NCBI RefSeq assembly: GCF_014282275.1
Contig: NZ_VFIA01000020.1
Coordinates: 1-64,000, forward strand
Direction: 5' to 3'
Origin: Spirosoma utsteinense
Lineage (GTDB): Bacteria; Bacteroidota; Bacteroidia; Cytophagales; Spirosomataceae
Length of the DNA: 64,000 bases
Of the stretch, positions 12,701-22,400 are shown one piece after another. The position numbers and the translations under genes are program-made. Positions within the stretch are counted from its first letter, which is position 1, and every line of letters begins with the position of its first letter. The notes beneath the pieces were generated by a model. The model saw only the letters and a list, made by a program, of their open reading frames with translations. It did not search any database and was not told where the DNA came from.

Positions 12701-15700
12701 ATGTAAACCCCGGCAACCTGGTTTTACCAAAACTCGAAGGGCTGGAGAGTAGCGTTATCGATAAGAAAATCTGGTTTACGCCTTATGAATTGCTTTGGGA
12801 CATAACAGAAAATGACGGTGGATACAGCATCGATTGCGATTACAATACCGACCTGTTCGCTGGCAGCTCGATAAAGAGATTTTGTCAGTATTACGAACAA
12901 ATCCTGACGGGTCTCTGTACGGATGCTACCCTGCCAATCCGCCAGCTCGACTACCTGCCTTTATCCGAGAAAAACCGGCTGAACAGCTACAATGACACGT
13001 CACGCAGTTATGATAAAAGTCTTGTTATTCAGGAATTTATTGAAAAGCAGGTGAAGCTGACGCCCCATGCGGTGGCCGTAGTCGATGGGGAGAGAACACT
13101 GTCGTATGAGGAAGTAAACCGCAAGGCAAACCAGTTGGCCCGGTATCTTAGAACGCAGCATGGATTGAGCCCCGGCAGCTTTGGTAGTATTCTGTTGAAC
13201 CGCTCCTCAGACTTGCTGATCGCTATTGTAGCGGTGTTGAAATCAGGGGCTGCTTACGTTCCGATCGATCCCCGGTATCCGGCCGAGCGTATCGAGTATA
13301 TCTGTAAAGACAGTAAGGCTGCGGTATTGATTACGGAAAGCAAATTGGCATCGCTTGTTTCGGGTGATTGTCAGGCCGTCGTTATTCCGATTGATACAAA
13401 GGCGGCGGCCATAAATGAATGTGCTGATGAAAACCTGGCTATTATCAATCAGCCCGCCGATGTAGCGTACCTCATCTACACCTCCGGGTCGACCGGTAAG
13501 CCTAAAGGGGTGATGATTCGCCATCTCAACACGGCGGCTTTCTTCAACTGGGCGCAGGAAGAGTTTAAAACGTCTGATTATGAGGTAGTGTATGCTGCGT
13601 CGTCTATCTGCTTCGACCTGTCTGTTTTCGAGCTGCTGTTCACGTTAACGACGGGGAAATGCGTCCGGATGCTGCAATCTGCCCTGGATATAAAAAAATA
13701 CATCGGCCAGGATCGAAAGGTATTGCTGAACACAGTTCCGTCGGTGGTGGAAACGTTACAGAAAGAGAAGGTAGATCTGGCCACGGTTACTGTAATCAAC
13801 CTGGCGGGCGAGCCCTTACCCGAACGTATTGTCAAAAGCCTGGATTGTCAGCGAATCGAGGTCAGGAATTTGTATGGCCCTTCAGAGGACACAACCTACA
13901 GTACCTTTTACCGACTTAAGGGTGACGAGTCCATTATACCGATCGGAATACCAATCGCTAACTCAAAGGCCTACATCCTGGATGATGACTTAAACCTAGT
14001 GCCTCATAATGTTATCGGTGAGATTTGCCTCTCGGGGGACGGCGTCGCGGCAGGGTACTTGAATAACAGTGGATTAACAGCGCAGAAGTTTATAGACAAC
14101 CCGTTTGAACCTGGTACAGTCTTGTACAGAACGGGTGACCTGGGGCGGTGGATGAACGATGGTACGATTGAATTCAGGGGCCGGAACGATTACCAGGTGA
14201 AGCTTAGAGGCTTCAGAATAGAGTTGGGTGAGATTGAAAAAACGCTGGAAAAGCACGAAGAGGTCGTTAAAGCCATAGTGGTTGTGTCAACAGTGGGCCA
14301 AACCGAATTTCTGGCTGCTTATTATACCGCCGACAGAAAACTTGAAGCCGAAGGGTTAAAGCGTTTCCTGGAATGCTCATTGCCGGGCTATATGGTGCCT
14401 TCTTTTATCATCCAGCTAAAAGAATGGCCAATGAGTGGAAACGGGAAGATAGACCGCAAGGCATTGCCAGCTCCCCAGGCCACCGCAGGAAAGGCAAAGG
14501 AAATCGTTTTGCCAGATGGCAAAATAGAGCAAATCCTGCTCGAACTATGGAAAGACGTTCTAGGGACGAACGCAATAAGTGTTACTGATAATTTTTTCGA
14601 AATAGGTGGCCATTCACTGAAAGCCAGCCAGTTGCTCTTCAAAATTCAGGAGTCTCTAATTACGAAAATTGAATTCAAAACGCTTTTTGAGCAACCTACC
14701 ATACGCAGCCTTGGCCACTATTTGAAAGAGGCCGGCAACCATAAACGGGTTGAGCCACTGCCTCATGCCCCTGAACGGGTATCCTATCCTTTATCGGCCC
14801 CGCAAAAACGATTATGGATGTTTTCACAAATACATTCAGATCATAACGTGTATAACATGCCCGGTGCCTTTAAGGTATTAGGTAAGCTGGAAGTTGAAGC
14901 CCTGAAGGAAGCTTTCAACGAGTTGATCGACAGGCACGAAATCCTGCATACTACGTTTCATTTTTTGCAGGGTGAACCACAGCAGATCATACAGCCTGTC
15001 GATGCGTCAACGGTAGATTTTACGGTCCAGGATGTATCACAACAGTCCGAACCATTGCTATGGGCACAGCAACTCATGCAGGCGGACGCTATCACTCCGT
15101 TCGATCTTGTTGCCGGGCCGCTTATCCGAATGAAGGTCTTTACGCTTTCTTCAGCCGAATCCCTGGTGTATGTGAATATGCACCACATCATAGCCGATGG
15201 CTGGTCGGTGAACGTAATTCTGTCAGATATTCTAAGCCTGTACATAGCCAAAGTAGAGGGGAAGGAGGCAGCCATGCCCAGGCTGACTAACCAGTACAAG
15301 GATTTTGCTTATTGGCATTATCATCGTTTCTATGAACTAGCTAACGCCAGCAAAGTATACTGGACACAGAAATTGAGTGGCGATCTGCCCGTTCTTGAAC
15401 TGCCGTCCGACTTTACCCGTCCGGCTGCAAAAACGTACCAGGGGAAGACAATCCACCTGCAGCTGGATGGGCAGGTAACAGTACAACTGTCGGCTTACAG
15501 CGTTGACCAAAAGGCGACCTTGTTTATGACCTTGCTGGCGGCAGTAAACACCTTGCTGCATCATTATACCGGTCAGGAAGACATCCTTGTAGGGACCGCC
15601 TTAGCCGGACGCGAGCACCCGGACCTGCAATCGCAGGTTGGATTTTACGTAAATACGCTGCCCCTGCGCACTACCTTCTCGGCCAGCCAGCCCTTTAACG

Positions 15701-18700
15701 CGATGCTGGCCCAGGTAAAGCAAAGCGTAATCGAAGCCATTGATTACCAGATTTATAGTGCTGAAGATATTGTGGAGTGGCTGCCACAGGGTCAAGAAAC
15801 AGCCAACTCATCCTTGTTCAATGTGATGGTGAGTTATAACGAATCATGGCTCGGAACGCAAAACAGTGCGTTGACTTTAAATGCTTCGGACGATGGTTCA
15901 TCAAACCCCATTGAGGTTGAGTTATACCCGCTATCATCATCGACGAGCAAATACGATTTCTCGTTTGAGTTTACTAAGAACAGCGACGGCCTTTTGATTG
16001 GCATCGAGTACAGTAGCGATCTCTATTCAGAAGCCCGCATGCAGCGGATGATGCAACATTTCGTCAATGTAGTGAACGCCATCGTAGCCTCATCAAACCA
16101 ACCTGTCGGTGAAATCGGGTTATTGACGGATCAGGAAAAACACCAGATCATCCACCAGTTCAACAACACGCAAACCAGTTATCCAAGGGATGAAACCATC
16201 GCCCGGTTGTTTGAACACCAGGTTATGCAAACGCCTGAAGCACAGGCTTTGGTTTTCAATAACCAACGCTTTACCTACAAAAAGCTGGACCAGAAAGCCA
16301 ATCAGCTGGCGCACTACCTGAGGGATTCCCATCGGGTACAGCCGGGTGACCGCGTCGGGGTAGTCACGGGCAGAAGTTCAGATACTATTGTTGCTTTTTT
16401 AGCCATCCTCAAGTGCGGAGCGGTGTACGTTCCCATGGATGAGACCGTTCCGGTCAACAGTTTACAGTTTGTTGGCCGTGATACCGCCTTAAAAGTCGTA
16501 TTGTTTAATGAACTAACGGCTGATCAGGCATCCGTATGGGAAAACATACCGACGGTTAACCTTTCATCGGTCGGCCCGGAGTTGGCTGCCTGCGCCGATT
16601 CAACGGTATCCGTAGCTGGCCAGCCCGGGGATGTAGCCTATATCATGTATACATCAGGGTCAACCGGGCAACCCAAGGGCGTACTGGTTACCCACCGCAA
16701 TGTGGTCAGGCTGGTTAAAAACACCAATTACATCAGCATCCAGAGTGATGAGAGGCTACTGCTGACCGGGGCTATATCGTTTGATGCCACCACCTTTGAA
16801 ATATGGGGTATGTTGCTAAACGGAGGCTGCGTATATGTATCCAGCCATAATGAACTCATGGATACACGTGTGCTGAAGAGAAACCTGCTGCAAAACAGGA
16901 TCAGTACCGTGTGGTTTACCGCGTCCTGGTTCAATCAGCTCGTGGACTTAGACCTGGAGCTGTTTGGGGGCTTGAAAAATCTGCTCATTGGTGGCGACAA
17001 GTTATCGCCCCGACACGTAAACATGGTCAAAACGGCTTACCCTGAGCTTCGTATCATCAATGGGTATGGCCCTACCGAAAATACTACGTTCTCCATTTGC
17101 CATCCGATAGACGAATACTACACGGCAGACATACCGCTGGGCAGACCAATTGCAAATAGCAAGGCGTATATCATTAACAGACATCAAAAGCTATGCCCTA
17201 TTGGCATACAGGGAGAGATCTGCCTGGCGGGTGACGGCCTGGCCCTGGGTTATTTGAATCAGCCCGAGCTTACGGCCGGCAAGTTTGTGACCATTGCCGA
17301 GTTGCCCGGCGAACTAGTATACCGTACTGGCGATTTGGGCCGCTGGCTGGAAAATGGCGACGTGGCTTTCATGGGCCGCAATGATTTTCAGATGAAGATA
17401 AAAGGCTTCCGCATCGAGGCCGGTGAGATCGAAGGCGTTTTGCTGCAACATCCTGGATTAGAGAAGGTAATTGTAACGGCCATCCCTGGTGAAGACGGCA
17501 GTAAAGAACTCGTTGCCTACTATACCGCAACCGTGCCCATCGAGGAGAAAGCGCTGGCGATGTACCTGAAAAGCCGTGTACCCCATTACATGATTCCTGC
17601 TTATTGGATACGAATCAACGAAGTACCGCTGACCGCCAATGGCAAAGCCGATCTGAGGTCATTGCCGGTGCCCGCAAAAAACGGTACCGAGACTCTTATT
17701 CCGCAGGAAGCGGATCAAACCCCTATGGAAGGCACCCTGGCTTCCTTGTGGAAAGAAGTATTGGGAAAAGAGACGATTCGGGTAACCGATAACTTTTTCG
17801 ACGTGGGTGGACATAGCCTGAAAGCGATGCGGCTGCTGGCAAAAATCAACGGTAATCTTTCCCAGTCATTCGACCTGAAAACACTCTATCAGTACCCGGT
17901 TCTTACAGACATGGCGAGACAGATAGAAAGCGTTGCCGGTCAATCGGAACGCCTGGCGATTGAGCCGCTTGCACAGCGGGATTTTTATGCGCTTTCTTAC
18001 CCGCAGGAAAGCATGTGGACCGCCATACAGTTCGATGCTCAACCAGCCGCCTACAACATTGCCGGTGCGTATCTGATTAAAGGTGATATCGATCACCAGG
18101 CTTATTGCAAAGCTTTTGAGGAAATCACTAACAGACATGAAAGCCTCAGGACCAATATTGTACTAGTTGATGACGAGCCCCGCCAGCAAATACAGGCAAC
18201 CGCCAGCAGCCAGGTAACCCTGACGGATATGCGTAGCCGGGCTGAGCCTTATGCCGAAGCAATGGAGGCAATCAAGGGCTTGGCTAACCAGTGTTTTAAC
18301 CTAGAAAGTGACCCGCTCATCGTTAGCCATTTATTCAGAATTGCGGATCGGGAGACCATCGTTTTGATGAATATTCATCACATCATAGCGGATGGCTGGT
18401 CTTTGGATACGATCCTGTCAGAATTGCTGCTGGTTTATAAGTCTCTGATTGACAGGCAGAAGTGTCCGCTACAGCCCTTGGCTTTACAGTATAAAGACTA
18501 TGCCGCCTGGCAACGAAACCACCTGACGGGCGAGCGGTTACAGCAACTCGTTTACTACTGGAAGAACAGGTTAGGCAGGAATCATCCGGTTCTGGCTCTT
18601 CCGGCAGATTTCGATAACCTGTCGTTGGCCATGTCCTCCGCCAGTTTTGAGTTCGTGGTCAGTAAAGAGCTCACTGCCCAGCTGGAAACGCTTGCTAAAA

Positions 18701-19389
18701 AACACAATACAACACTCTATTCGATTCTTTTAACGGCTTATACGGTCGTGTTACACGGGATTACCAAACAGCCGGAGTTGATCGTGGGCACGTCTGTGGC
18801 CGGTAGGGCAGGCATGGACCTGCAAACTATGGTAGGCTATTTTGTTTGTGTAGTTCCCATCAAGTGCAGCGTTCATACACAACTATCCTTCGCCCAGCAG
18901 CTCAAAAAAACCAGCCATGATTTTACCGCCGATCTGTTTCATGCGGAGCTGCCGTTTGACCAGCTGGTAAGGGAAGTTCAACCGGAGCGTATCCCCGGGA
19001 AAACGCCTTTGTTTCAGACTCGCTTCATTTATAATGATTTCGAGAGTAGTGTAGCCAGCCTGAATACTCAGCTCAATGGTGGAAATACAGGCCTGGAACT
19101 ATCAAACATCAGCTTACCAAGCCTGGGGGCCAAGTACGAAATCGATATTCGTTTGACCCGTGAAGGTGATACGTTAGCCGGACAAATTGAATACCGAAGC
19201 GATCTATTCAAGCCCTCCACTATTGAAAAGCTGCATAACCAGTATCTGTCTTTATTGGATGCCGTTACGGAGCGGCCCGACCTGCCCATTCATGAGTTGC
19301 TGGCCCCAATTGTCAACAGGGATGTCAAGAAAAAGCAGGTCGCTGCGCTGACTAAACTGAAAAGCATTCCTTCAATCGGTATGCTGTAA
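6706..19389 (+). CDS. Hybrid PKS-NRPS: KS-AT-ACP-aminotransferase-C-A(Ala)-PCP-C-A(Val)-PCP-C
   Basis: This protein adds the second malonyl unit, puts in the beta-amino group and begins the peptide. The KS (about 33-455) has Cys205, His340 and His380. The AT is intact, with GHSVGE (Ser651) and HAFH at 751-754, a malonyl-type signature. The ACP carries Ser987. A class III PLP aminotransferase (about 1146-1600, Lys1438) should convert the 3-keto to a 3-amino group, as in mycosubtilin/iturin synthases. C1 has HHIIYDG at 1786. The A1 code reads DLFNNALTY(K), matching known alanine domains; PCP1 is Ser2637. C2 has its motif at 2826. The A2 code reads DAFWLGGTF(K), matching valine domains; PCP2 is Ser3704. 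A complete C3 (motif at 3891) ends the protein and must serve the first A domain of the next protein. Codes were aligned by eye to GrsA. Confidence 0.93.
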   Translation: MSATNPELVRKAILAIRSMEAKLQAAEEKVNEPIAIIGMGCRFPGGADHPEAFWNLIKAGFDGVSDVPADRWNAAEYYDADPASGGKIYSKYGCFLDDVDKFDARFFNISAREAESLDPQQRLLLDVSWKALENAAIAPDALNGSDTGVFIGITTNDYSHQIVEGGQPDRVDAYFNTGNALNAAAGRISYTFGFSGPSMVIDTACSSSLVAIHQACLSLRNGDCTHALAGGVSLLLSPLTSVGMSRMNMLSPDGRCKSFDDRANGIVRGEGCAVILLKKLSDAINDKDNIWGIIKGSAVNQDGASGGLTVPNGKAQERLIEKALSAAHVNPADVSVVETHGTGTPLGDPIEVHALSSVYGKGRAIEQPLLLGALKTNIGHLEACAGVAGVIKTVLAMKHRLIPAPLHFNTPNSRIAWDDLLVTVPRANQVWDSPAGKKRLAGVSSFGFSGTNAHLIIEEPSAPEQAEPGVDPGIHVLTISAKTPEALDKLVQKYETLVSSTPEETIGSLCYTANTTRNHFEYRLAVMAANRQALVEALGNQPLLKQNRTRVVKGALQKTAFLCTGQGSQYARMGKDLYETQPVFRKTLDYCSALFEKLQGESLIDLLYKAEHQEKLNQTQYTQPALFSVGYALAEFWKSLGIRPSILIGHSVGEYTAACIAGVFSLEEGMRLITERGRLMQSLPPGGGMAALFASREEVSAVIAPYGDKVAIAAINGPALTVVSGYEDVVEQIVETFSRKGVRTSRLLVSHAFHSPLLLPIVDAFRAVASTVQYNKPQIKIISNSTGKVADSAISTAEYWCKHLLEPVNFYAGVQTLQQEQIKIHLEIGPTPSLTAMIRSYAADEDKVWLYSLHPKNPDWTCVLDTVSQLYLKGIDIDWQAVYEPFRLHKVALPAYPFQAERHWFAKPRKQNEGNSGPDQGVAGGSDDLMSKSTQEISTHSFSSPITMAQQKAESLATLKTILGEILHEKPESLDIHMPFLEMGADSIVLVEALKKIENTFAVQLKISQLFQELSTLDSLSEYVVASQPVNQPANEVPQSTTLTPSTNSAPVSYITSPVTPQLSGHSVPEGPATHSLQGVLMKQLEVLQQTMAAQLQLMNAVPAQVSQNSSAPAVPATTAVQQPLPGRVRVNSNQISAAESTSKFNAIRLQEDRALTPLQQHYLDELIKRYTTKTSQSKTYAQQYRHVLADWINSLGFRLAIKEMIYQIVSVRSAGSRFWDLNGNEYVDLAIGFGVNFFGNSPEFVKKAVSAQLEEGFELAIQSDLAGEVASLISELTGFERVAFCNTGTDAVMNALRIARTATQKQKVVLFKGFYHGTFDGYLAEAVQDGESIYSKPVAPGTTPGMIEDVIPLNYGSEESLKYIIEHADELAAVLVEPVQSRRPGFFPKEFLIKVREITEQYGITLILDEIITGFRSHTGGVQAMLGIKADITTYGKIVGGGMPIGVIAAKPKYLNAVDGGWWQYGDASYPETQMTLFGGTFCKHPLALAAAKAVLLKLKTEGQALHDRVNNRTDRLAQEVNEFFDRMNVAIRIVHFGSLFRFEPFGKYNPLLQPIELDIFFFSLINKGVYTWERRINFLSVAHSDEDVSFIIAKIKEVISDMIAGGFFPEATKQLKTNAINGSVKVNGHAIAHQTAGVQAGTRNQPEPALPGIHMLPVTDAQKHLWVLTHLSEEGGAAYNVPVTIRLKGQLDRQSLSQALQLIVDRHDALRTTFTADGTQQTIHRSMPVTIHCSRITDAGSAEEVEGWHKTNNGHFFDFVKGPLFKAALLTISDDEHLFTFVAHHIIYDGWSAGVLSAELGNLYSKLTSGASIDESPVTQFSERSARPAAVPDAEATSYWLDVYGHPLALLELPLDKARPAMKTYRAESSQLTLQHDLADTVKLTAKRSGLTPFMMLFGGYALLLHKLTGQNDVVIGIPVAGRDLEKESKSIGYYAQVLPIRVRIDRSQTTKAFLTYVRNVVLQAFDNSAFTLTDLLDRLHRQGDATSTPVVSTLFNVNPGNLVLPKLEGLESSVIDKKIWFTPYELLWDITENDGGYSIDCDYNTDLFAGSSIKRFCQYYEQILTGLCTDATLPIRQLDYLPLSEKNRLNSYNDTSRSYDKSLVIQEFIEKQVKLTPHAVAVVDGERTLSYEEVNRKANQLARYLRTQHGLSPGSFGSILLNRSSDLLIAIVAVLKSGAAYVPIDPRYPAERIEYICKDSKAAVLITESKLASLVSGDCQAVVIPIDTKAAAINECADENLAIINQPADVAYLIYTSGSTGKPKGVMIRHLNTAAFFNWAQEEFKTSDYEVVYAASSICFDLSVFELLFTLTTGKCVRMLQSALDIKKYIGQDRKVLLNTVPSVVETLQKEKVDLATVTVINLAGEPLPERIVKSLDCQRIEVRNLYGPSEDTTYSTFYRLKGDESIIPIGIPIANSKAYILDDDLNLVPHNVIGEICLSGDGVAAGYLNNSGLTAQKFIDNPFEPGTVLYRTGDLGRWMNDGTIEFRGRNDYQVKLRGFRIELGEIEKTLEKHEEVVKAIVVVSTVGQTEFLAAYYTADRKLEAEGLKRFLECSLPGYMVPSFIIQLKEWPMSGNGKIDRKALPAPQATAGKAKEIVLPDGKIEQILLELWKDVLGTNAISVTDNFFEIGGHSLKASQLLFKIQESLITKIEFKTLFEQPTIRSLGHYLKEAGNHKRVEPLPHAPERVSYPLSAPQKRLWMFSQIHSDHNVYNMPGAFKVLGKLEVEALKEAFNELIDRHEILHTTFHFLQGEPQQIIQPVDASTVDFTVQDVSQQSEPLLWAQQLMQADAITPFDLVAGPLIRMKVFTLSSAESLVYVNMHHIIADGWSVNVILSDILSLYIAKVEGKEAAMPRLTNQYKDFAYWHYHRFYELANASKVYWTQKLSGDLPVLELPSDFTRPAAKTYQGKTIHLQLDGQVTVQLSAYSVDQKATLFMTLLAAVNTLLHHYTGQEDILVGTALAGREHPDLQSQVGFYVNTLPLRTTFSASQPFNAMLAQVKQSVIEAIDYQIYSAEDIVEWLPQGQETANSSLFNVMVSYNESWLGTQNSALTLNASDDGSSNPIEVELYPLSSSTSKYDFSFEFTKNSDGLLIGIEYSSDLYSEARMQRMMQHFVNVVNAIVASSNQPVGEIGLLTDQEKHQIIHQFNNTQTSYPRDETIARLFEHQVMQTPEAQALVFNNQRFTYKKLDQKANQLAHYLRDSHRVQPGDRVGVVTGRSSDTIVAFLAILKCGAVYVPMDETVPVNSLQFVGRDTALKVVLFNELTADQASVWENIPTVNLSSVGPELAACADSTVSVAGQPGDVAYIMYTSGSTGQPKGVLVTHRNVVRLVKNTNYISIQSDERLLLTGAISFDATTFEIWGMLLNGGCVYVSSHNELMDTRVLKRNLLQNRISTVWFTASWFNQLVDLDLELFGGLKNLLIGGDKLSPRHVNMVKTAYPELRIINGYGPTENTTFSICHPIDEYYTADIPLGRPIANSKAYIINRHQKLCPIGIQGEICLAGDGLALGYLNQPELTAGKFVTIAELPGELVYRTGDLGRWLENGDVAFMGRNDFQMKIKGFRIEAGEIEGVLLQHPGLEKVIVTAIPGEDGSKELVAYYTATVPIEEKALAMYLKSRVPHYMIPAYWIRINEVPLTANGKADLRSLPVPAKNGTETLIPQEADQTPMEGTLASLWKEVLGKETIRVTDNFFDVGGHSLKAMRLLAKINGNLSQSFDLKTLYQYPVLTDMARQIESVAGQSERLAIEPLAQRDFYALSYPQESMWTAIQFDAQPAAYNIAGAYLIKGDIDHQAYCKAFEEITNRHESLRTNIVLVDDEPRQQIQATASSQVTLTDMRSRAEPYAEAMEAIKGLANQCFNLESDPLIVSHLFRIADRETIVLMNIHHIIADGWSLDTILSELLLVYKSLIDRQKCPLQPLALQYKDYAAWQRNHLTGERLQQLVYYWKNRLGRNHPVLALPADFDNLSLAMSSASFEFVVSKELTAQLETLAKKHNTTLYSILLTAYTVVLHGITKQPELIVGTSVAGRAGMDLQTMVGYFVCVVPIKCSVHTQLSFAQQLKKTSHDFTADLFHAELPFDQLVREVQPERIPGKTPLFQTRFIYNDFESSVASLNTQLNGGNTGLELSNISLPSLGAKYEIDIRLTREGDTLAGQIEYRSDLFKPSTIEKLHNQYLSLLDAVTERPDLPIHELLAPIVNRDVKKKQVAALTKLKSIPSIGML

Positions 19390-19455
19390 GCAGCCACCAC
19401 AGAAAGCCTGAGAACTCAACATACTCTTTTCCAGCTACCTATTCATTTTAACCGT

Positions 19456-22400
19456 ATGAATACCTTAGTAGGTTACCGCATATCGCCCCAGCAACGGCAC
19501 GCTTTGTCCGTGTACAACAGGGCGTCGACCCTTAATTCGCAAATTGTACTTCAATGCAATTCAAATAGCGATACGACACGCCTGTACCAAACCATTACCG
19601 ATGTTTTTGGCGACGAGCAAATAGCCAAAACTACCTACTACCAGGTAGAAGAGCCCTCGTCGGCCCTCCAAATGCCCGGTAGTCATACGCGGATCGAATT
19701 TTCAACGTATGAAGGCACATTTGCCGATGATACTCAGCTGAATAACTGGATTGACACGGAGCGACACCGGGGATTTGATTTGATAAACGGACCCATCGTG
19801 CGGGTAACAACGGTTACGCGTCCAGCTGAAGATAGGCTGATCGTGATTGGCTTGCCGTCAATTGCGGCCGATTTACATACGCTTCATGTAATCAGTAAAC
19901 GAATAACGGAGCAATATGAAGCAGGAGCGGCTCCGGATGCCGAGGAAAAGCTCAGTTATTTACAGTTTGCTGAATGGCAAAACCAGCTTCTGGAGGATGA
20001 GGACAATGCCGATAGCGTTGCCTACTGGCGGAACAAACAAGCCAGCGGATTCAGGAAAACGCTGCTTTTCGACAAGGATGCCAACAACGGAAAAGAGTAT
20101 GCTCCGGCAAAAGTAACCCTGGAACTGAATAAGGTCTTTGTTGGGCAGGCGAACGGAGCCACGGCAGCGTATACCCCCGATGTATATGTTTACGCGGCCT
20201 GGAATCTGTTGCTCTGGAGACTGCTGAAGCAGGAAAATTTTGTTTCAGGATACGTTCATGCCTTCCGGGAGTACGAAGAACTACAGTCGCTTTGTGGCTT
20301 TTGCTCCAAAACACTACCCACCTGTTTGAATTGGGATCCGCAGTGGCAGGTGCGTGATTTGCTGGAGGCCACCAGGCAGGAAATCGACGTCATCAGCACT
20401 CACAAGGACGTATTCCTGGAGGAGACCTTCTTTAGCCGATACCCCGATGCTGGTTCATCGTATACGATTCCTTACAGCTTCGAATACGTAGACCTACAGG
20501 CAAACACGGCACCATCCGCTTCAGCCATCAAGGTAGTGAACCACCTGTGTTTCAGCGAGAACGCTAAACTTAAGCTGGTATGCCGGCAGCTGACAGATGG
20601 CCTTGGTATGGAGTGGCAGTACAACGCCAGCTGCTTCTCGCCCGAAGATATTGCCTTTCTGGCCGATGCTCTGAACGTGATCCTGACTCAAGTGCTGCAA
20701 AACCCGGAGGCAGCCATAACAGACGTAAACCTGTTGAGCCCGAATTACGCAAACAGATTGGTACATGATTTTAACCGGACAGACCAGAGCCTCAGTCCGG
20801 TGAAAACCGTTGGTCAGCTGTTTGCCCGGTGTGTGGATCAGTACCCCAACCAGGGGGCTGTCGTTGCCGGCAACGTACGGTTAACCTACCAGCAGCTCGA
20901 CCGGCAGGCTACGGCTATTGCCTGTTACATAACACAAACTCACGCGATCAAAAAGGGTGATCTAGTGGGCGTAATGTGTGGTAAAAACGAAAAACTGACA
21001 GCGGCCCTGCTGGGCGTTATCAAATCGGGTGCCGGCTTTGTTCCCATTGATCCTGCCAACCCGGCAGATCGGGTGAACTTCATCTTGCAGGACAGTGGCG
21101 TAAAGCTTCTGCTGACCGACAACGCCTACGCGGTTATGGCAGGCACTGTGCCGGTAATAGGAATAGACCAGATTTCGTCGGCGACCGGAGCGGACGTTTA
21201 CCTGGAAGAACGAACGCCGGAGAGTGTGCTATACGTGATTTATACCTCGGGAACGACGGGTAAACCCAAAGGCACTATCATCCAGGATCAGGCACTCCTT
21301 AACTATGTTGCCTGGTTTACCAGGGCATTTGGGATCAATAGCCTGGATAGTTCCATTCTGCTGGGCTCCTATGCGTTTGATCTTGGTTACACCAGTCTGT
21401 GGGGCACTTTGCTCAACGGAGCTGAATTGCACCTGGTAGATGATGAACTGGTAAAAAATCCGGATAGCGTCATTCACTATTTAACAGAGAACAGCATAAG
21501 CTTTGTCAAAGCTACGCCGTCCTTATTCCATACCCTGGTAGCGTCAGACTCGGTGCAGGGTCTGGCAGCGAGTAACTTACGTCTTGTTCTGTTAGGTGGT
21601 GAGCCGATCAACGTCAGGGATTTAAACGTAATAGCCGCGGTCAAACCAGCCATTACGCTGGTCAATCACTATGGTCCCACCGAGTCGACCATCGGGACGA
21701 TTGCCTGTCCTGTTAATTCGTCTACTGCCAGTCTGGAGGCTTATGCCCACCTGCCCGTAATTGGATACCCGGTAACCAATAACCGGATTTACATAGTGAA
21801 TGAAGCCGGGCAGCTGGTTCCTCCCGGCATCGAAGGCGAACTGATGGTGGCGGGTGCAGGTCTGGCGCGGGGATACCTCAACCGGGATGAGCTTACGCAG
21901 GAGAAGTTCATCGCTGATCCGTTTCATCCGGGGCAGTCCATGTACCAGACAGGTGATATCGCCAGCTGGCTGCCGAACGGTACTATTCTTTTCAAGGGCA
22001 GGCGGGATGAGCAGGTGAAGATTCGGGGCTACCGGGTTGAAACCGACGAAGTTCAGAAAGTGATGCTGGGCTTGTCCGGCATCAAAGAAGCCCTCGTAGT
22101 GCCACGCCCATCGGATGAGTATGGCCTGGAACTGGCTGCTTATTTTCTGGCGGCCAATCAGCCGGACCCCGCCGACCTGCGGGAATCGCTGTTGCAGGTA
22201 TTGCCTGATTATATGGTGCCTTCCTACTACGTGCAGCTTGACAAATTCCCGCTTACCCCCAACGGAAAAGTAGACAAAAAAGCATTGCCCGATCCAGGGC
22301 TGTCTCAGGCTAACAACAGGCAGGTAGCACCCCGCACGGCCCTTGAAAAGAAGCTGACCGGCATCTGGAGTGACGTGCTCGAAAAAAACAGCATCGGGGT

